Assembly: GCA_903925195.1 (NCBI GenBank)
Contig: CAIYEO010000094.1
Location: forward strand, 30,761-94,760
Direction of reading: 5' to 3'
DNA from: an uncultured Candidatus Saccharibacteria bacterium
GTDB lineage: Bacteria > Patescibacteria > Saccharimonadia > Saccharimonadales > UBA4665
Length of the DNA: 64,000 nt
The notes beneath the pieces were generated by a model. It worked only from the letters and a program-made list of their open reading frames with translations, had not been told where the DNA came from and did no database searches. The position numbers and the translations under genes were made by a program. Below, piece by piece: positions 26,851 through 36,169 of the stretch (positions are counted from its first letter, which is position 1; every line of letters starts with the position of its first letter).

Positions 26851-28017
26851 CTATTCAGAGATAACTCGCCGAGTACTCTCCGACAGTCCTGTCATCAGAG
26901 AATAATTAAATAAGTTATTATTTTGGCAAATATTATATATAGAATTAGCATCATCAATATTGCTACTTATGATTATGGCTGTATCTCCGACTTTAACAGG
27001 TAAGTCTTTTGTATCAAACATAATATGATTCATACAAACTCTACCAACAATTGGCAAGTTATGACCATTAAAGCTGATTGTTCCCGTATTACTAAGCTCT
27101 CTTGGAATACCTTCATAGTAACCGAGAGGTAAGACACCAATAGTCATGTCCTTAGGAGCTTTAAAGATACCGTTATAACTAACTCGGTCACCAGATTTAA
27201 GACGAATAGTTTTAATGATTGTTGATTTAAATTCTAAAATTGGCTTAAGGTCAGAAAGCTCACCAAATTCTTTATCATTAGGGTTAAGAGGGTTCACTCC
27301 ATAAAGCCCGATGCCAAGCCTTATTGAGTTAGCATATTTTGATTTAGCTTTAACACTTCCAGCTGTTTGAGCTATATGGAAAAATCTAGGACTAAAGCCT
27401 TCACCGATAATTCTCTCAACACATGTATCAAATATTTTCATCTGACTATCAGTGTATGTATTGTCTAGTTCATTGTCTGCATCAGCTAAGTGAGTCATTA
27501 TACCTTCGAGATTTAGTCTTGGGTATTGTTTTAGTACTGATAGATATTCATCAATTTCACTCTCCGATAAGCCAAGCCTGTTCATGCCAGTATTAAGTTC
27601 TATATGAATATTAAATGGCTTATTAAGAGATGCCAATTTTTGGAGACTATTTATATCCTGAATCACATAGGAACATCTTTTATTATTCAGTAGGTAAAAA
27701 TTATCTGGATTTATATATCCTAGAACAAGAATTCTGTGCTTAGTTAAATCTAGTATTTTTGAAGCTTCAAAATATCCATCTACAGCCAGGAAATCGCAAT
27801 TAGCATTATTAAGTATCTCTGTGCCCTGTATTAAGCCATGACCATAGGCATTGGCTTTTAATACTGGGATTATCGAAAAACTAGGATTATATTTTTGAAT
27901 ATATGAAAAATTATGGAGTAATCTAGAACGGCTTATCTCGATGACGTTTAACGTTTTATATACGTTACTGGTTCTATTAGAAATTAAGTTTTTAATTTTC
28001 CTCTTAAGCATATTCAA
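26851..28017 (-). CDS. alr: Alanine racemase
   Basis: The 388-residue PLP enzyme has the cofactor lysine Lys54 in PVLKANAYGHG. SIRLGIGLYG and SYNGIF...IGVLPLGYYEGIPRELS follow, with the second catalytic Tyr in DRVSYNG. GRVCMNHIMFD is the C-terminal domain motif. It converts L- to D-alanine for peptidoglycan. An N-terminal extension of about 20 basic residues precedes the barrel. It is divergent from the VanX-type dipeptidase gene, 126 bases away. Confidence 0.95.
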   Translation of the reverse strand: MNMLKRKIKNLISNRTSNVYKTLNVIEISRSRLLHNFSYIQKYNPSFSIIPVLKANAYGHGLIQGTEILNNANCDFLAVDGYFEASKILDLTKHRILVLGYINPDNFYLLNNKRCSYVIQDINSLQKLASLNKPFNIHIELNTGMNRLGLSESEIDEYLSVLKQYPRLNLEGIMTHLADADNELDNTYTDSQMKIFDTCVERIIGEGFSPRFFHIAQTAGSVKAKSKYANSIRLGIGLYGVNPLNPNDKEFGELSDLKPILEFKSTIIKTIRLKSGDRVSYNGIFKAPKDMTIGVLPLGYYEGIPRELSNTGTISFNGHNLPIVGRVCMNHIMFDTKDLPVKVGDTAIIISSNIDDANSIYNICQNNNLFNYSLMTGLSESTRRVISE

Positions 28018-28107
28018 ATTATATCACTAATTAGCCCAGCTTAATTTCTATAGGAAAAATATACAATAAATATATGACCTTTATTGTATATAAGTAGGTA
28101 TATCAAA

Positions 28108-28136
28108 TTGACAATATTGAGTTATTCTGTTATCAT
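28108..28136 (+). promoter_or_regulatory. promoter of the dipeptidase gene (leaderless type)
   Basis: A perfect -35 TTGACA (28108-28113), a 17-base spacer and a -10 TATCAT (28131-28136), which ends 8 bases before the ATG at 28144. Confidence 0.7.
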
Positions 28137-28143
28137 AATGTTA

Positions 28144-28995
28144 ATGGATAAAATACCAAATCTTACTAATTTACGTCTGACAAAATCTGGATATGATACT
28201 AGATTTCAGATTGATAAGGATCATCCCCTATATAATGATCCTTTAGTTGACCCCAGAGAGCCAGAATTTGGATTTGATGACGCTTCAAGTTATTATTCAA
28301 AACCCAATTCAATGACAGGAGAAGTACTTCCAGGAGTACCTGACGCACCCCTAGTAAGATTAGATGTTGCCAAAAGATTAGTGCATGCTGATCTATTCCT
28401 AAGGAGTAGCCCAGGAGTGCGAGACGCTCTAGGAGCACCAGCTAGAATTAGAATTGATGACGCACTAAGACCATATCAGGTACAAAAATTTGCTTTTGAG
28501 ATTGCATGGCCCTCAATAATAAAAAAGACAAACCCGGAAATGACTGATGATGAAATATCTGAAATGGTACCTAATTACTGTGCAAAACCCAATGCAAACA
28601 TAACACCAACACCCCACCTAACAGGTGGTGCAGTAGATGTTGCCTTAATTAATGTAGAGACAAATGAACCTTTTGACAGAGGACATACTGCTGGAAGAGT
28701 AAAAGGTACAGCTTATCCAGATTTTCATGAAGGATATCATCTAGAAGCAGGGAAGAGTGACATTGAGAACACTCAAGAACAATCAGAAGTCGCAGAACAA
28801 ACCAGCGAAATAGTACTCGGTAGAAGAATCCTATACTTCGCGATGACTAGTATTGCTGAGCTTAATGTAAATCCTCAAGAAATATGGCACTATGGAAAAG
28901 GTGATCCTTTGAGTGAATACGTTTCAGGCTCAAATACCCCTTATTATGGAATTGCAGATTTGCCTGAGTGGTATAGCGATCAACTTGAATCCTAG
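28144..28995 (+). CDS. VanX/DdpX-type D-Ala-D-Ala dipeptidase
   Basis: The ATG at 28144 is chosen from the promoter position and gives 283 residues. IDDALRPYQVQKFAFEIAWP matches the family D-x-x-RP element. TPHLTGGAVDVALI is the zinc motif [S]xHxxGxAxD with Thr for Ser, and EIWHYGKGD is the E-x-W-H motif. These M15 peptidases cut D-alanyl-D-alanine. No signal peptide is seen, so it likely acts in the cytoplasm on dipeptide that has been imported or made there. Its neighbour is alanine racemase, which fits D-Ala recycling. Confidence 0.85.
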   Translation: MDKIPNLTNLRLTKSGYDTRFQIDKDHPLYNDPLVDPREPEFGFDDASSYYSKPNSMTGEVLPGVPDAPLVRLDVAKRLVHADLFLRSSPGVRDALGAPARIRIDDALRPYQVQKFAFEIAWPSIIKKTNPEMTDDEISEMVPNYCAKPNANITPTPHLTGGAVDVALINVETNEPFDRGHTAGRVKGTAYPDFHEGYHLEAGKSDIENTQEQSEVAEQTSEIVLGRRILYFAMTSIAELNVNPQEIWHYGKGDPLSEYVSGSNTPYYGIADLPEWYSDQLES

Positions 28996-29004
28996 AAAAT
29001 ATCA

Positions 29005-29721
29005 ATGAAAAATTTTGAAAATCGTCCTTTAAGTAAATTTACTGATGAAGGTAGAGAGTTAGTTGAAAATTCAGAAAATATTAGCGACATAGTTATAGAA
29101 TTCATAAATAACACTACATATCGTACTCCAGAAAATCTTGCTGAATATCCTTATGTTGGTTCAGGTAAAAATTCGATTATATATCAGGTTGATCAAACGG
29201 CAATCAAATTTTCATCAAAAATGACAAGTAATCAAATATATTCAAACATGCAAAAGAATAAACCTGAAAATTTGATTAATCAAATGATATACCTAAATAC
29301 ACTAAGAAATTATCTTAAAGAAGAATCAGATGGAACAATAAGTATACCTAATCAATATTTTGCACTAAAAAATAAATCAGGGGATTACTTAAAGGCCGAA
29401 GAGTTGATGCACGATTGGATAACAATCTCTGAAGTTGCCAGCAATCATAATCTAAATGATGATGATAGGGAAATATTTAGCAGAACAACTAAATCGTTAA
29501 TTATCAAAAAAATAGGTAGTACTATTTTAAGATTAGGCTTAAATGATTCAGGCATAAATAAGAATGATAATCTTCATGGAGGCAATATATTAATACCAAA
29601 ATCAACCATTGATCTTGATAATCCAAAAATCTGCATTATAGATCAGCCTTCAAAAGGTCTCAAAGGCAGATTATCAGTAAGTCTAATAAAAAAATTTGGT
29701 TCAATTGGTTTAAAAATCTAA
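29005..29721 (+). CDS. Divergent protein-kinase-fold protein
   Basis: No named family, but kinase features appear in order in the 238 residues. YVGSGKNSIIYQV (50-62) looks like a glycine loop and TAIKFS (65-70) like the ATP lysine (Lys68). NLHGGNILIP (189-198) resembles the catalytic loop with Asn194, and ICIIDQP with Asp213 resembles the metal-binding Asp. The first His replaces the usual catalytic Asp context, as in some ABC1/RIO or aminoglycoside-kinase-like proteins. It follows the dipeptidase by 9 bases. Substrate unknown. Confidence 0.55.
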   Translation: MKNFENRPLSKFTDEGRELVENSENISDIVIEFINNTTYRTPENLAEYPYVGSGKNSIIYQVDQTAIKFSSKMTSNQIYSNMQKNKPENLINQMIYLNTLRNYLKEESDGTISIPNQYFALKNKSGDYLKAEELMHDWITISEVASNHNLNDDDREIFSRTTKSLIIKKIGSTILRLGLNDSGINKNDNLHGGNILIPKSTIDLDNPKICIIDQPSKGLKGRLSVSLIKKFGSIGLKI

Positions 29722-29727
29722 AAAACT

Positions 29728-29755
29728 TTGACATACATTTTTATCGTGTTATAAA
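29728..29755 (+). promoter_or_regulatory. promoter of the 29762 gene (leaderless type)
   Basis: A perfect -35 TTGACA (29728-29733), a 16-base spacer and a -10 TATAAA (29750-29755) that ends 7 bases before the ATG at 29762. Confidence 0.7.
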
Positions 29756-29761
29756 TACTTA

Positions 29762-30463
29762 ATGTCTGAGATACAAAAAACAACTTATTTTGGGCTACCG
29801 ATTCCTGATTATGATGAACAATTGAGTTTTCAATATAATAATTTATCCGACAATAGCTCCCGTAATCTAGATATAATTGATATTACGATTGAAATTTTTA
29901 GTAACAGTCCTTTACTCGAAAAAGTAATAACTCACGACATAAATCACTGGCTGGATTATGAGTCACCTGAAGATTATAAGGATGATGAGATTCTAGAATT
30001 TTGCAACGGAGTAAGAAATGGTTATACATTTTTTATAGGATTTCAGTCCAGCATTAAGCTTATGAGAAGTGACTATGAGAATATAGGATCATTTATCGAT
30101 TCTATGATAAAAAAAGATGAACTACCGCTTGTACGAGACAAAGACTTAGATAGAATTATGAAAGTACGATCTGGCGATGCTCTATTAGATGAATACGTAA
30201 GTTTTAATTATTTAGATGACAGCTCCGGTCTTTCATATATTTCAGCTGAGCAATACACTTTTGAAGCTTTAGGGTTTGAGACAATCGTTCTTGAAGAGAT
30301 TGAAAAAATTCAGAATAAGTTGGAGCATATTTATGGTGATGATTTTGCGGATGAATTATGTGCTCATGTTACGGGTTTCAAACACGGCCTAGCAAATTCA
30401 ATTGAGATGTACTTACAGATTACAGAAGAGCATATTATCTCTAGTATTGAAAATATGAAATAA
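29762..30463 (+). CDS. Uncharacterised acidic protein
   Basis: The 233-residue soluble protein has many Asp and Glu and apparently mainly helices. No membrane segment, catalytic motif or known domain is seen. The N-terminus is MSEIQKTTYFGLPIPDYDEQLSFQYNN. It has its own strong leaderless promoter. Codon use is like that of its neighbours. Confidence 0.6.
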   Translation: MSEIQKTTYFGLPIPDYDEQLSFQYNNLSDNSSRNLDIIDITIEIFSNSPLLEKVITHDINHWLDYESPEDYKDDEILEFCNGVRNGYTFFIGFQSSIKLMRSDYENIGSFIDSMIKKDELPLVRDKDLDRIMKVRSGDALLDEYVSFNYLDDSSGLSYISAEQYTFEALGFETIVLEEIEKIQNKLEHIYGDDFADELCAHVTGFKHGLANSIEMYLQITEEHIISSIENMK

Positions 30464-30497
30464 TATAACTACTTGATTAAACCAGATACTGTTAAAA

Positions 30498-30503
30498 TAT
30501 TAC
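30498..30503 (+). promoter_or_regulatory. -10 box TATTAC for the CapA-like gene (leaderless type)
   Basis: It ends 7 bases before the ATG at 30510; a TTGATT at 30473-30478 may be the -35 with a 19-base spacer. Confidence 0.5.
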
Positions 30504-30509
30504 TAAGAT

Positions 30510-31733
30510 ATGCGTAGTATTGAAGTTAAAGATCACAAATCAAAATCTAAAAAGGGTATTGTTATTTGGGTTGTAATACTTTGTACATTAATTGTTACAG
30601 GATACTTAGCCTTCAGATTTATCTGGCCACACTTTAAACCTTCAAATGTCCAAAAAACTAATGATACTAGCGAGAACAATGGTTCGATTAAATTGATAGC
30701 GACGGGTGATTGGATCGCCCATGACAGTATCAACGCGCAAGCTTTGCAGGCCGATGGATCATATAACTATATGCCAATGGTTAATGATTTTAAGCCAGTC
30801 TTCAATAAAGCAGATATTAAATTTTGTAATGATCCGATACTTAACGGAGGTAAAAGCCTAGGTATAACAGGCTACCCAAAATTCAATTCACCAACTGACT
30901 TCGTTACAGATATGGGAAAACTAGGTTGTAATTTAGTAAATACTGCATCCAATCACTCTTTTGATTTTACCCAAGCTAATATAGATAACTCTGTAGCCGC
31001 ATGGCAGTCAGTTCCGAATATGCTTGCAGTAGCTGGTGAGAATCAGAATAAAGACCAGAAGAACAAAATTCATTATTTTACAATTAAAGGAGTAAAGTTT
31101 GCTTTTCTAGCTTACGCTACTTACTCTAACCAAGATTCACCACCAAGTAATGACTATGGGGTAAATTTATACAGTAATGAATTTGCACAATCTCAAATTA
31201 GTCAGGCAAAGTCAGAAGGTGCAAAATTCATTATTGTAAGCATGAGATGGGGCACAGAATATTCCACCGAAACAAATCCAGAACAAATTCAACAAGCCCA
31301 GTTTTTGTCTGATCAAGGAACTAACCTTATTCTCGGTCATGGCTCTCATGAGCTCCAGCCTTTAGCTCAGATAAAAGGTAAATCTGGTAACTCAACTCTA
31401 GTATGGTATGGACTGGGTAATTTTCTCAATGCTCAAGAACCAGCTGAAACACTTTTCAATGGCATTGCAAATATGACAATCAGCACTTCAACCCAGCAAA
31501 TCACCGACATCTCTTTTCTACCAATATATATGCATTATGAATGGACTGCGCAGCAAAAGGACTTAGACCAGACAAACTCTAGGTCTAATCTTCATTTATA
31601 TTTACTAGAAGATGCAAAACAATCTATGATAAATTCTCAGCAATTAAATACCACAATTGATAAGCAAAAAGAAAGAATTCAAAGCACACTTAATTCTAAT
31701 GGACTTAAAATACAGCTGATATCATCTAAATAG
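30510..31733 (+). CDS. CapA/PgsA-like metallophosphatase-fold protein, membrane anchored
   Basis: The 407-residue protein has one N-terminal membrane helix (about 16-36). The CapA domain follows: IKLIATGDWIAHDS, NPILNGG-type loop with ITGYPKFNSP, LVNTASNHSFDFT, IVSMRWGTEYS and LILGHGSHELQPL. These are the metal-site blocks of the poly-gamma-glutamate capsule protein family (calcineurin-like fold). The exact role of these proteins is unclear; in other bacteria they are linked to surface polymer synthesis. The terminal part is unique. Confidence 0.85.
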   Translation: MRSIEVKDHKSKSKKGIVIWVVILCTLIVTGYLAFRFIWPHFKPSNVQKTNDTSENNGSIKLIATGDWIAHDSINAQALQADGSYNYMPMVNDFKPVFNKADIKFCNDPILNGGKSLGITGYPKFNSPTDFVTDMGKLGCNLVNTASNHSFDFTQANIDNSVAAWQSVPNMLAVAGENQNKDQKNKIHYFTIKGVKFAFLAYATYSNQDSPPSNDYGVNLYSNEFAQSQISQAKSEGAKFIIVSMRWGTEYSTETNPEQIQQAQFLSDQGTNLILGHGSHELQPLAQIKGKSGNSTLVWYGLGNFLNAQEPAETLFNGIANMTISTSTQQITDISFLPIYMHYEWTAQQKDLDQTNSRSNLHLYLLEDAKQSMINSQQLNTTIDKQKERIQSTLNSNGLKIQLISSK

Positions 31734-31735
31734 GA

Positions 31736-32737
31736 TTAGATTATGCCGATTGCTTTTCTGACTTTCATGATAGTTTCAACTGAAAGTGATTGGATTGCTT
31801 TAGAGCCATCATCTAGTAATTTATCGATCGCGTCAGTATCTTTCATAAGATTATCGTAGTTTTCAGTCATCGAACCAAATCTTTTGATGATTATATCTAG
31901 TAGCTGATCCTTTGATTCTTTCCAGCCAATTTTCTTGCCGACTAAATCGCTAGCTATTTTATCTGACTGTTCAGAAGAAGCAATGCTTGAGAATATTCTA
32001 TAAAAAACAGTTGCTTTAATGGTTTCAAGAGTATGATTATCATTTGAATCAGTGACAATCTTCTTAACAGCTTTATGCCACTGCTCAATGGGCGCAAATA
32101 AGGGGATTATATTATTGTAACTCTTACTCATTTTTCTTCCATCGATTCCGGGAATTTCACCGATGCCTGTCTCGATGACATGCTCTGGTAAGGTTAATAC
32201 GCTGGTCTTATATTTAGCGTTAAATCTTCCAGCTATATCTCTAGCTATTTCAACATGTTGTATCTGATCCTTACCGACAGGGACTATATTTGCATTAAAA
32301 ATTAATATATCACTGGCCATAAGTATTGGATATGTGTAGAGTCCCATGTTTATATCTTCGTCATCATCCTTTTTATTAGCCCGGTTAGCATCGACCGATG
32401 CTTTATAGGCATGAGCTTTATTCATCCATCCTTTAGGAACAGTAGCGTTCAATATAGTTTCAAGTTCAAATGTTTCTTTAATATCTGACTGCTTATAGAA
32501 ATGGCTCTTCTTTATGTCAAGTCCAGAAGCTAGCCAGGTAGCAGCGATCTTATGAGTAAGAGTTTTAAGTTCGCTCGGATCAGTAATTGAATTTAATGCG
32601 TGATAGTCAGCTAGAAAGAAAAAGCTATCCTGATATTCATCAGCTCTTTTAATGGCTGGTTCAATAGCGCCCAAATAGTTTCCTAAATGAGGTTGGCCGG
32701 TTGGTTTGATGCCTGTAAGTATTATTTTATTTTTCAT
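31736..32737 (-). CDS. trpS: Tryptophanyl-tRNA synthetase
   Basis: The 333-residue class I synthetase has PTGQPHLGNYLGAI with the HIGH-type motif H-L-G-N (17-20) and GIDGRKMSKSYNN with KMSKS at 202-206. VGKDQIQHVEIARDIA is typical of TrpRS. It joins tryptophan to its tRNA. It converges with the CapA-like gene, leaving 2 bases. No T-box or other leader is evident. Confidence 0.96.
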   Translation of the reverse strand: MKNKIILTGIKPTGQPHLGNYLGAIEPAIKRADEYQDSFFFLADYHALNSITDPSELKTLTHKIAATWLASGLDIKKSHFYKQSDIKETFELETILNATVPKGWMNKAHAYKASVDANRANKKDDDEDINMGLYTYPILMASDILIFNANIVPVGKDQIQHVEIARDIAGRFNAKYKTSVLTLPEHVIETGIGEIPGIDGRKMSKSYNNIIPLFAPIEQWHKAVKKIVTDSNDNHTLETIKATVFYRIFSSIASSEQSDKIASDLVGKKIGWKESKDQLLDIIIKRFGSMTENYDNLMKDTDAIDKLLDDGSKAIQSLSVETIMKVRKAIGII

Positions 32738-32824
32738 GAAATTTTATTATCAGTGGTTATGTCTAGACATATCATATAATATTTAGCTACAGATTATCAA
32801 GCAGGTTGTATTAAATTGAATTGA

Positions 32825-32853
32825 TTGAATACTATTTATTTTTATGGTTTAAT
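32825..32853 (+). promoter_or_regulatory. promoter of the 32862 gene (leaderless type)
   Basis: A -35 TTGAAT (32825-32830), a 17-base spacer and an extended -10 TGGTTTAAT (hexamer 32848-32853). The ATG at 32862 lies 9 bases further; the ATG at 32856 would be too near. Confidence 0.6.
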
Positions 32854-32861
32854 ACATGTTT

Positions 32862-33764
32862 ATGATAGTCAATGATCCAAAAAACCAAAGAACTTCAACC
32901 TATAATCATGAGAGCCGAGTAATAGCTAATAATTATCTCCAAGAAAAAGAAAGTCTTGCTGGCACTATTCACAAACTTGGAAGAAGGGGAATATATGGTC
33001 ATTATTTATCTAGCGAGATCTTACTTGAGAAAGCTAGCCAATCAAAAGGCCTAGATAGAAACTACCAACTAAGAAAAGCTAACTCATCATTATATAAAAG
33101 TGCTTATCCTGATGAAACCATATTATACGAATCGGATTACGTAAACAGCACTAAGGCTAGATTAAGAAAACACCAACTACCCGCATTCCATCATATGCTC
33201 GCTCGATACAAACTTCCTACCAACAACAATCTATCAGAAATTTATTCGGATCTAGTAACAAGCTCAAATGAATTACTCGATTATTCGAATAATAGTCCAA
33301 GATCCCAAGACAAGACGTCACTTGAAGCTAGGGGTGTCCTTGGAGAAATGACAATTCTTTTACTCCTTCAAAGATTTGCTCTTAATAATATGCCCGAGGG
33401 AACCTGGACTCCTTTGCAAAGTTATTTCAGTGAGGATCATGGTGGTAATTGTATAGCTAACTCAGATGTTCCATCATGGGATATCAACATTTTTACTCAA
33501 CTTGAAAAAAAAGCAAGGATTAATAAGACTTATAGTCTTCAAATTAAAGCTAATATGAACGACTATTGTATGGCCGGCAATAAAGAGGCAGACACCATTT
33601 ACATACTAGAAGATCTAAGATTGAACCCAAATGAGCATCGAATTGGTGGGGCAATTATAAAAGCCTGTCAAATCGAACTAGAGGAAGTTAGCAATTCCGA
33701 AAGAATCACAAATATTCTAGACGACAGAACTGAAAAATTGATGGATAAACTAGATACCTTTTAG
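32862..33764 (+). CDS. Uncharacterised protein, possible PD-(D/E)XK-like core
   Basis: The 300-residue soluble protein is not recognised. In its second half ARGVLGEMTILLLLQRF, then SWDINIFTQL and YSLQIKANMN, have the order E...D...Q-x-K that is seen in restriction-like nuclease folds. This is only a pattern and could be chance. The first half is basic and helical. The gene stands between trpS and a CNNM-type gene with its own promoter. Confidence 0.5.
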   Translation: MIVNDPKNQRTSTYNHESRVIANNYLQEKESLAGTIHKLGRRGIYGHYLSSEILLEKASQSKGLDRNYQLRKANSSLYKSAYPDETILYESDYVNSTKARLRKHQLPAFHHMLARYKLPTNNNLSEIYSDLVTSSNELLDYSNNSPRSQDKTSLEARGVLGEMTILLLLQRFALNNMPEGTWTPLQSYFSEDHGGNCIANSDVPSWDINIFTQLEKKARINKTYSLQIKANMNDYCMAGNKEADTIYILEDLRLNPNEHRIGGAIIKACQIELEEVSNSERITNILDDRTEKLMDKLDTF

Positions 33765-33770
33765 TATTAT

Positions 33771-34751
33771 TTATATTCTATGTTTTAACTTATCTGTTTC
33801 GTCGATAATTTCTTGCTGAAGAATTTCTTCAAGCAAATCTTCAATAGTAACAATACCTATAATCTTTTCGTTTCTTTCTATAGGGATAAGATGAGCCCCT
33901 CCTGATATAAATTTACGGAATAGAGTATCAAGCGCAGTCATACTACCAATTATTTGAGATGAATGTAGATATAAATCCTTAACTACTACAGTCTCTAAAT
34001 CAAAGTTTATATCTACTAAATCTTTCATAAGTAAAACACCGTTAAAAACAGTTAAATCTTTATTAAAAATAGGAATTCGACTATAGCTCTTAGCCTTCAT
34101 CTGGTCAATTTTCTTAGGAGTTAATTCAGTTTCGAGAGACATCCAATAGGTTTTATCAATTGGTGTCATGATAGATTTAGTCTGTTTATTGCTCAGTTTT
34201 AGTGCGCCCATCATAATTTCAATCTCACTATCATCTAGTTCACTTCTTTTAGTGTTAGTGTGTTCAGCTATCAAAATACCTAGCTCATTTCTTGACATTA
34301 AAGGATTGTCCTCATTGCCCAGTACTCGGTTGAGCAACAGTTCTAATGGTTTTGCGATAGGATAGGTTATGAATATCATAATCTTCATAAAAAGAACTAG
34401 ATTACCAGTTAGTCTTAGCGCATTTCGGATGAAATAGGCTTGAGGCAAAACCTCGCTAAAGACAACAATCAGAATCGTTGAAAGTAAACCGGATAACCAT
34501 CCGTTAAGGTGATTGTGCAATACTAGGGATGTAGCTGAGATTGTGGCAACGTTAGAAAATATAATGCTAGCTATCGTTAAATTAGAGTTAACTCTAAGAG
34601 GCAAGACTCTTTTTGCATATATGTTACCGAGTTTTGCTTTACGCTCTAGTTCAGCGATATTAAGAGATAGTAGAGACACGTTAAGCCCAGAATAAATTGC
34701 CGATAACATAACTAATATGACTACTATAATGATTGAAGATAATATATTCAT
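33771..34751 (-). CDS. CNNM/CorC-type membrane protein with CBS domains
   Basis: The 326-residue protein has a DUF21 membrane part (about residues 1-140, beginning ILSSIIIVVILVMLSAIYSGLNVSLLSL, with NLTIASIIFSNVA). A pair of CBS domains follows (about 190-325), including SIMTPIDKTYWMSLE and IIGIVTIEDLLEEILQQEIIDE. Members move or sense magnesium or other ions, with CBS domains binding nucleotides. The CorC-HlyC C-terminal domain appears missing, so it is a short form. Confidence 0.88.
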   Translation of the reverse strand: MNILSSIIIVVILVMLSAIYSGLNVSLLSLNIAELERKAKLGNIYAKRVLPLRVNSNLTIASIIFSNVATISATSLVLHNHLNGWLSGLLSTILIVVFSEVLPQAYFIRNALRLTGNLVLFMKIMIFITYPIAKPLELLLNRVLGNEDNPLMSRNELGILIAEHTNTKRSELDDSEIEIMMGALKLSNKQTKSIMTPIDKTYWMSLETELTPKKIDQMKAKSYSRIPIFNKDLTVFNGVLLMKDLVDINFDLETVVVKDLYLHSSQIIGSMTALDTLFRKFISGGAHLIPIERNEKIIGIVTIEDLLEEILQQEIIDETDKLKHRI

Positions 34752-34846
34752 TGCTGTTTCTTAAATAATATTATATAGACAAATTATCATACTACAATAT
34801 TAAGTAATTTCTTATGCTATACTAACCTCAAATTAAGGATATAAAT

Positions 34847-35431
34847 ATGGATTTCAAACTAGTTAACAATCATACCTACTTGACGACTCTATGGTCTGGA
34901 CTATTACTGGGAACACTCGGAGTTGATCACTTTTATCGTGGCAATAAAAGGAATGGTTTTTTGAAACTATTAACTATAGGAGGCCTAGGATTTTGGTATG
35001 TTTATGATTTATATAGTTATGTTTTTAAGCATAAAAAGATAGACGATAAAAAACTTACTAAAGAGGATTTATTTAATCGTCAAACTTTCAAGATTGCCTT
35101 AATAGCTACAATTTTAATACTCATAATAGTCATGGTTTATTCCTTCATTATTCATACGACAAAACAATCGACCCCATTTACTATAAATACTTCCAAGGGA
35201 GCGTTAACAGCTTTTCTTGATGTATACATCGTGACATTATTTTATGCTCTAGCTTTTGAATTAATTATAAGTGTTATTTGCTTTGTTTTATTCACAATCA
35301 TCGATGCTTTTAGAAAAGAAAAATATGGTTGGATGATAATTAATATAGTTAGTGCATTAATTGGATTCGTCTTTATCAACTTGTACTACTATATATTTGT
35401 TCGAACAGTTACAACCAAAGGTTCCGTATAG
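34847..35431 (+). CDS. TM2-domain membrane protein
   Basis: The first 65 of 194 residues form a TM2 domain: WSGLLLGTLGVDHFYRGNKRNGFLKLLTIGGLGFWYVYDLYSY, with the D-x-F-Y motif between two helices. About three more membrane helices follow (82-104, 125-155, 165-185). Function of TM2 proteins is mostly unknown. An AAGGA site lies 7 bases before the ATG, so it has a leader. Confidence 0.8.
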   Translation: MDFKLVNNHTYLTTLWSGLLLGTLGVDHFYRGNKRNGFLKLLTIGGLGFWYVYDLYSYVFKHKKIDDKKLTKEDLFNRQTFKIALIATILILIIVMVYSFIIHTTKQSTPFTINTSKGALTAFLDVYIVTLFYALAFELIISVICFVLFTIIDAFRKEKYGWMIINIVSALIGFVFINLYYYIFVRTVTTKGSV

Positions 35432-35444
35432 TCAGTAACTGGAT

Positions 35445-35473
35445 ATGACAAACTAGACATTATAGCCTATACT
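35445..35473 (+). promoter_or_regulatory. promoter of the ABC transporter operon (leaderless type)
   Basis: A -35 ATGACA (35445-35450), a 17-base spacer and a -10 TATACT (35468-35473), which ends 7 bases before the ATG at 35480. Confidence 0.65.
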
Positions 35474-35479
35474 AGGATT

Positions 35480-36169
35480 ATGATTGAGGTATTAAATCTA
35501 ACAAAAATTTATGGTAAAAAAGAGAATCAGTTTAAGGCATTAGAAAAAATAGATTTAAAAATTCCAGATAATTCTATTGTTTCAATTATTGGAAAAAGTG
35601 GATCAGGTAAATCGACCCTAATGCATATTATGAGCGGGTTAGATAGACCATCTTCGGGTAGCGTCCATATTAATGGCACTGATATTTTCAAAATGAAAGA
35701 GAAAAAAATAGATGCTTTTCGGGCTAGTGAAATGAGCTTTGTATTCCAATCCTTCTTCGTCGAAGCTAATGCTACTTGTTATCAAAACGTAGTTCTGCCC
35801 TTAGAAATTGCTAAGGTCAGCAGGAACAGGCGAAAAAGATTAGTCACTGAAGCACTTGAGGCAGTTGGATTAGCTGAAAAAATTAATTCTAAGGCATCGA
35901 CTCTTTCTGGTGGACAAAAACAGAGATTAGCTGTAGCTCGAGCTATCGTTAATAAGCCGAAGATCTTATTTGCCGATGAACCTACCGGTAACTTGGATAG
36001 TGTTACAGGGGATAAAATAATGAAACTATTATTCGATCTTAATAAAAAACTTGGCTGTACTATCATTCTTGTTACTCACGATGAAGATCTTACGAAACAT
36101 ACCCAAATGAGAATTACGCTAAAGGATGGCAAAATCGAATCAATCCGTGAATCTGGAGTTAAATCATGA
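35480..36169 (+). CDS. ABC transporter ATP-binding protein (LolD/MacB type)
   Basis: The 229-residue ATPase has Walker A GKSGSGKST (38-46), the signature LSGGQKQRLAVARA, Walker B ILFADEPTGNLDS and a switch His in VTHDED. The group energises FtsX-like permeases that move lipoproteins, peptides or drugs. Its stop overlaps the start of the permease gene by 4 bases (ATGA), so the two form one transporter. Confidence 0.95.
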   Translation: MIEVLNLTKIYGKKENQFKALEKIDLKIPDNSIVSIIGKSGSGKSTLMHIMSGLDRPSSGSVHINGTDIFKMKEKKIDAFRASEMSFVFQSFFVEANATCYQNVVLPLEIAKVSRNRRKRLVTEALEAVGLAEKINSKASTLSGGQKQRLAVARAIVNKPKILFADEPTGNLDSVTGDKIMKLLFDLNKKLGCTIILVTHDEDLTKHTQMRITLKDGKIESIRESGVKS

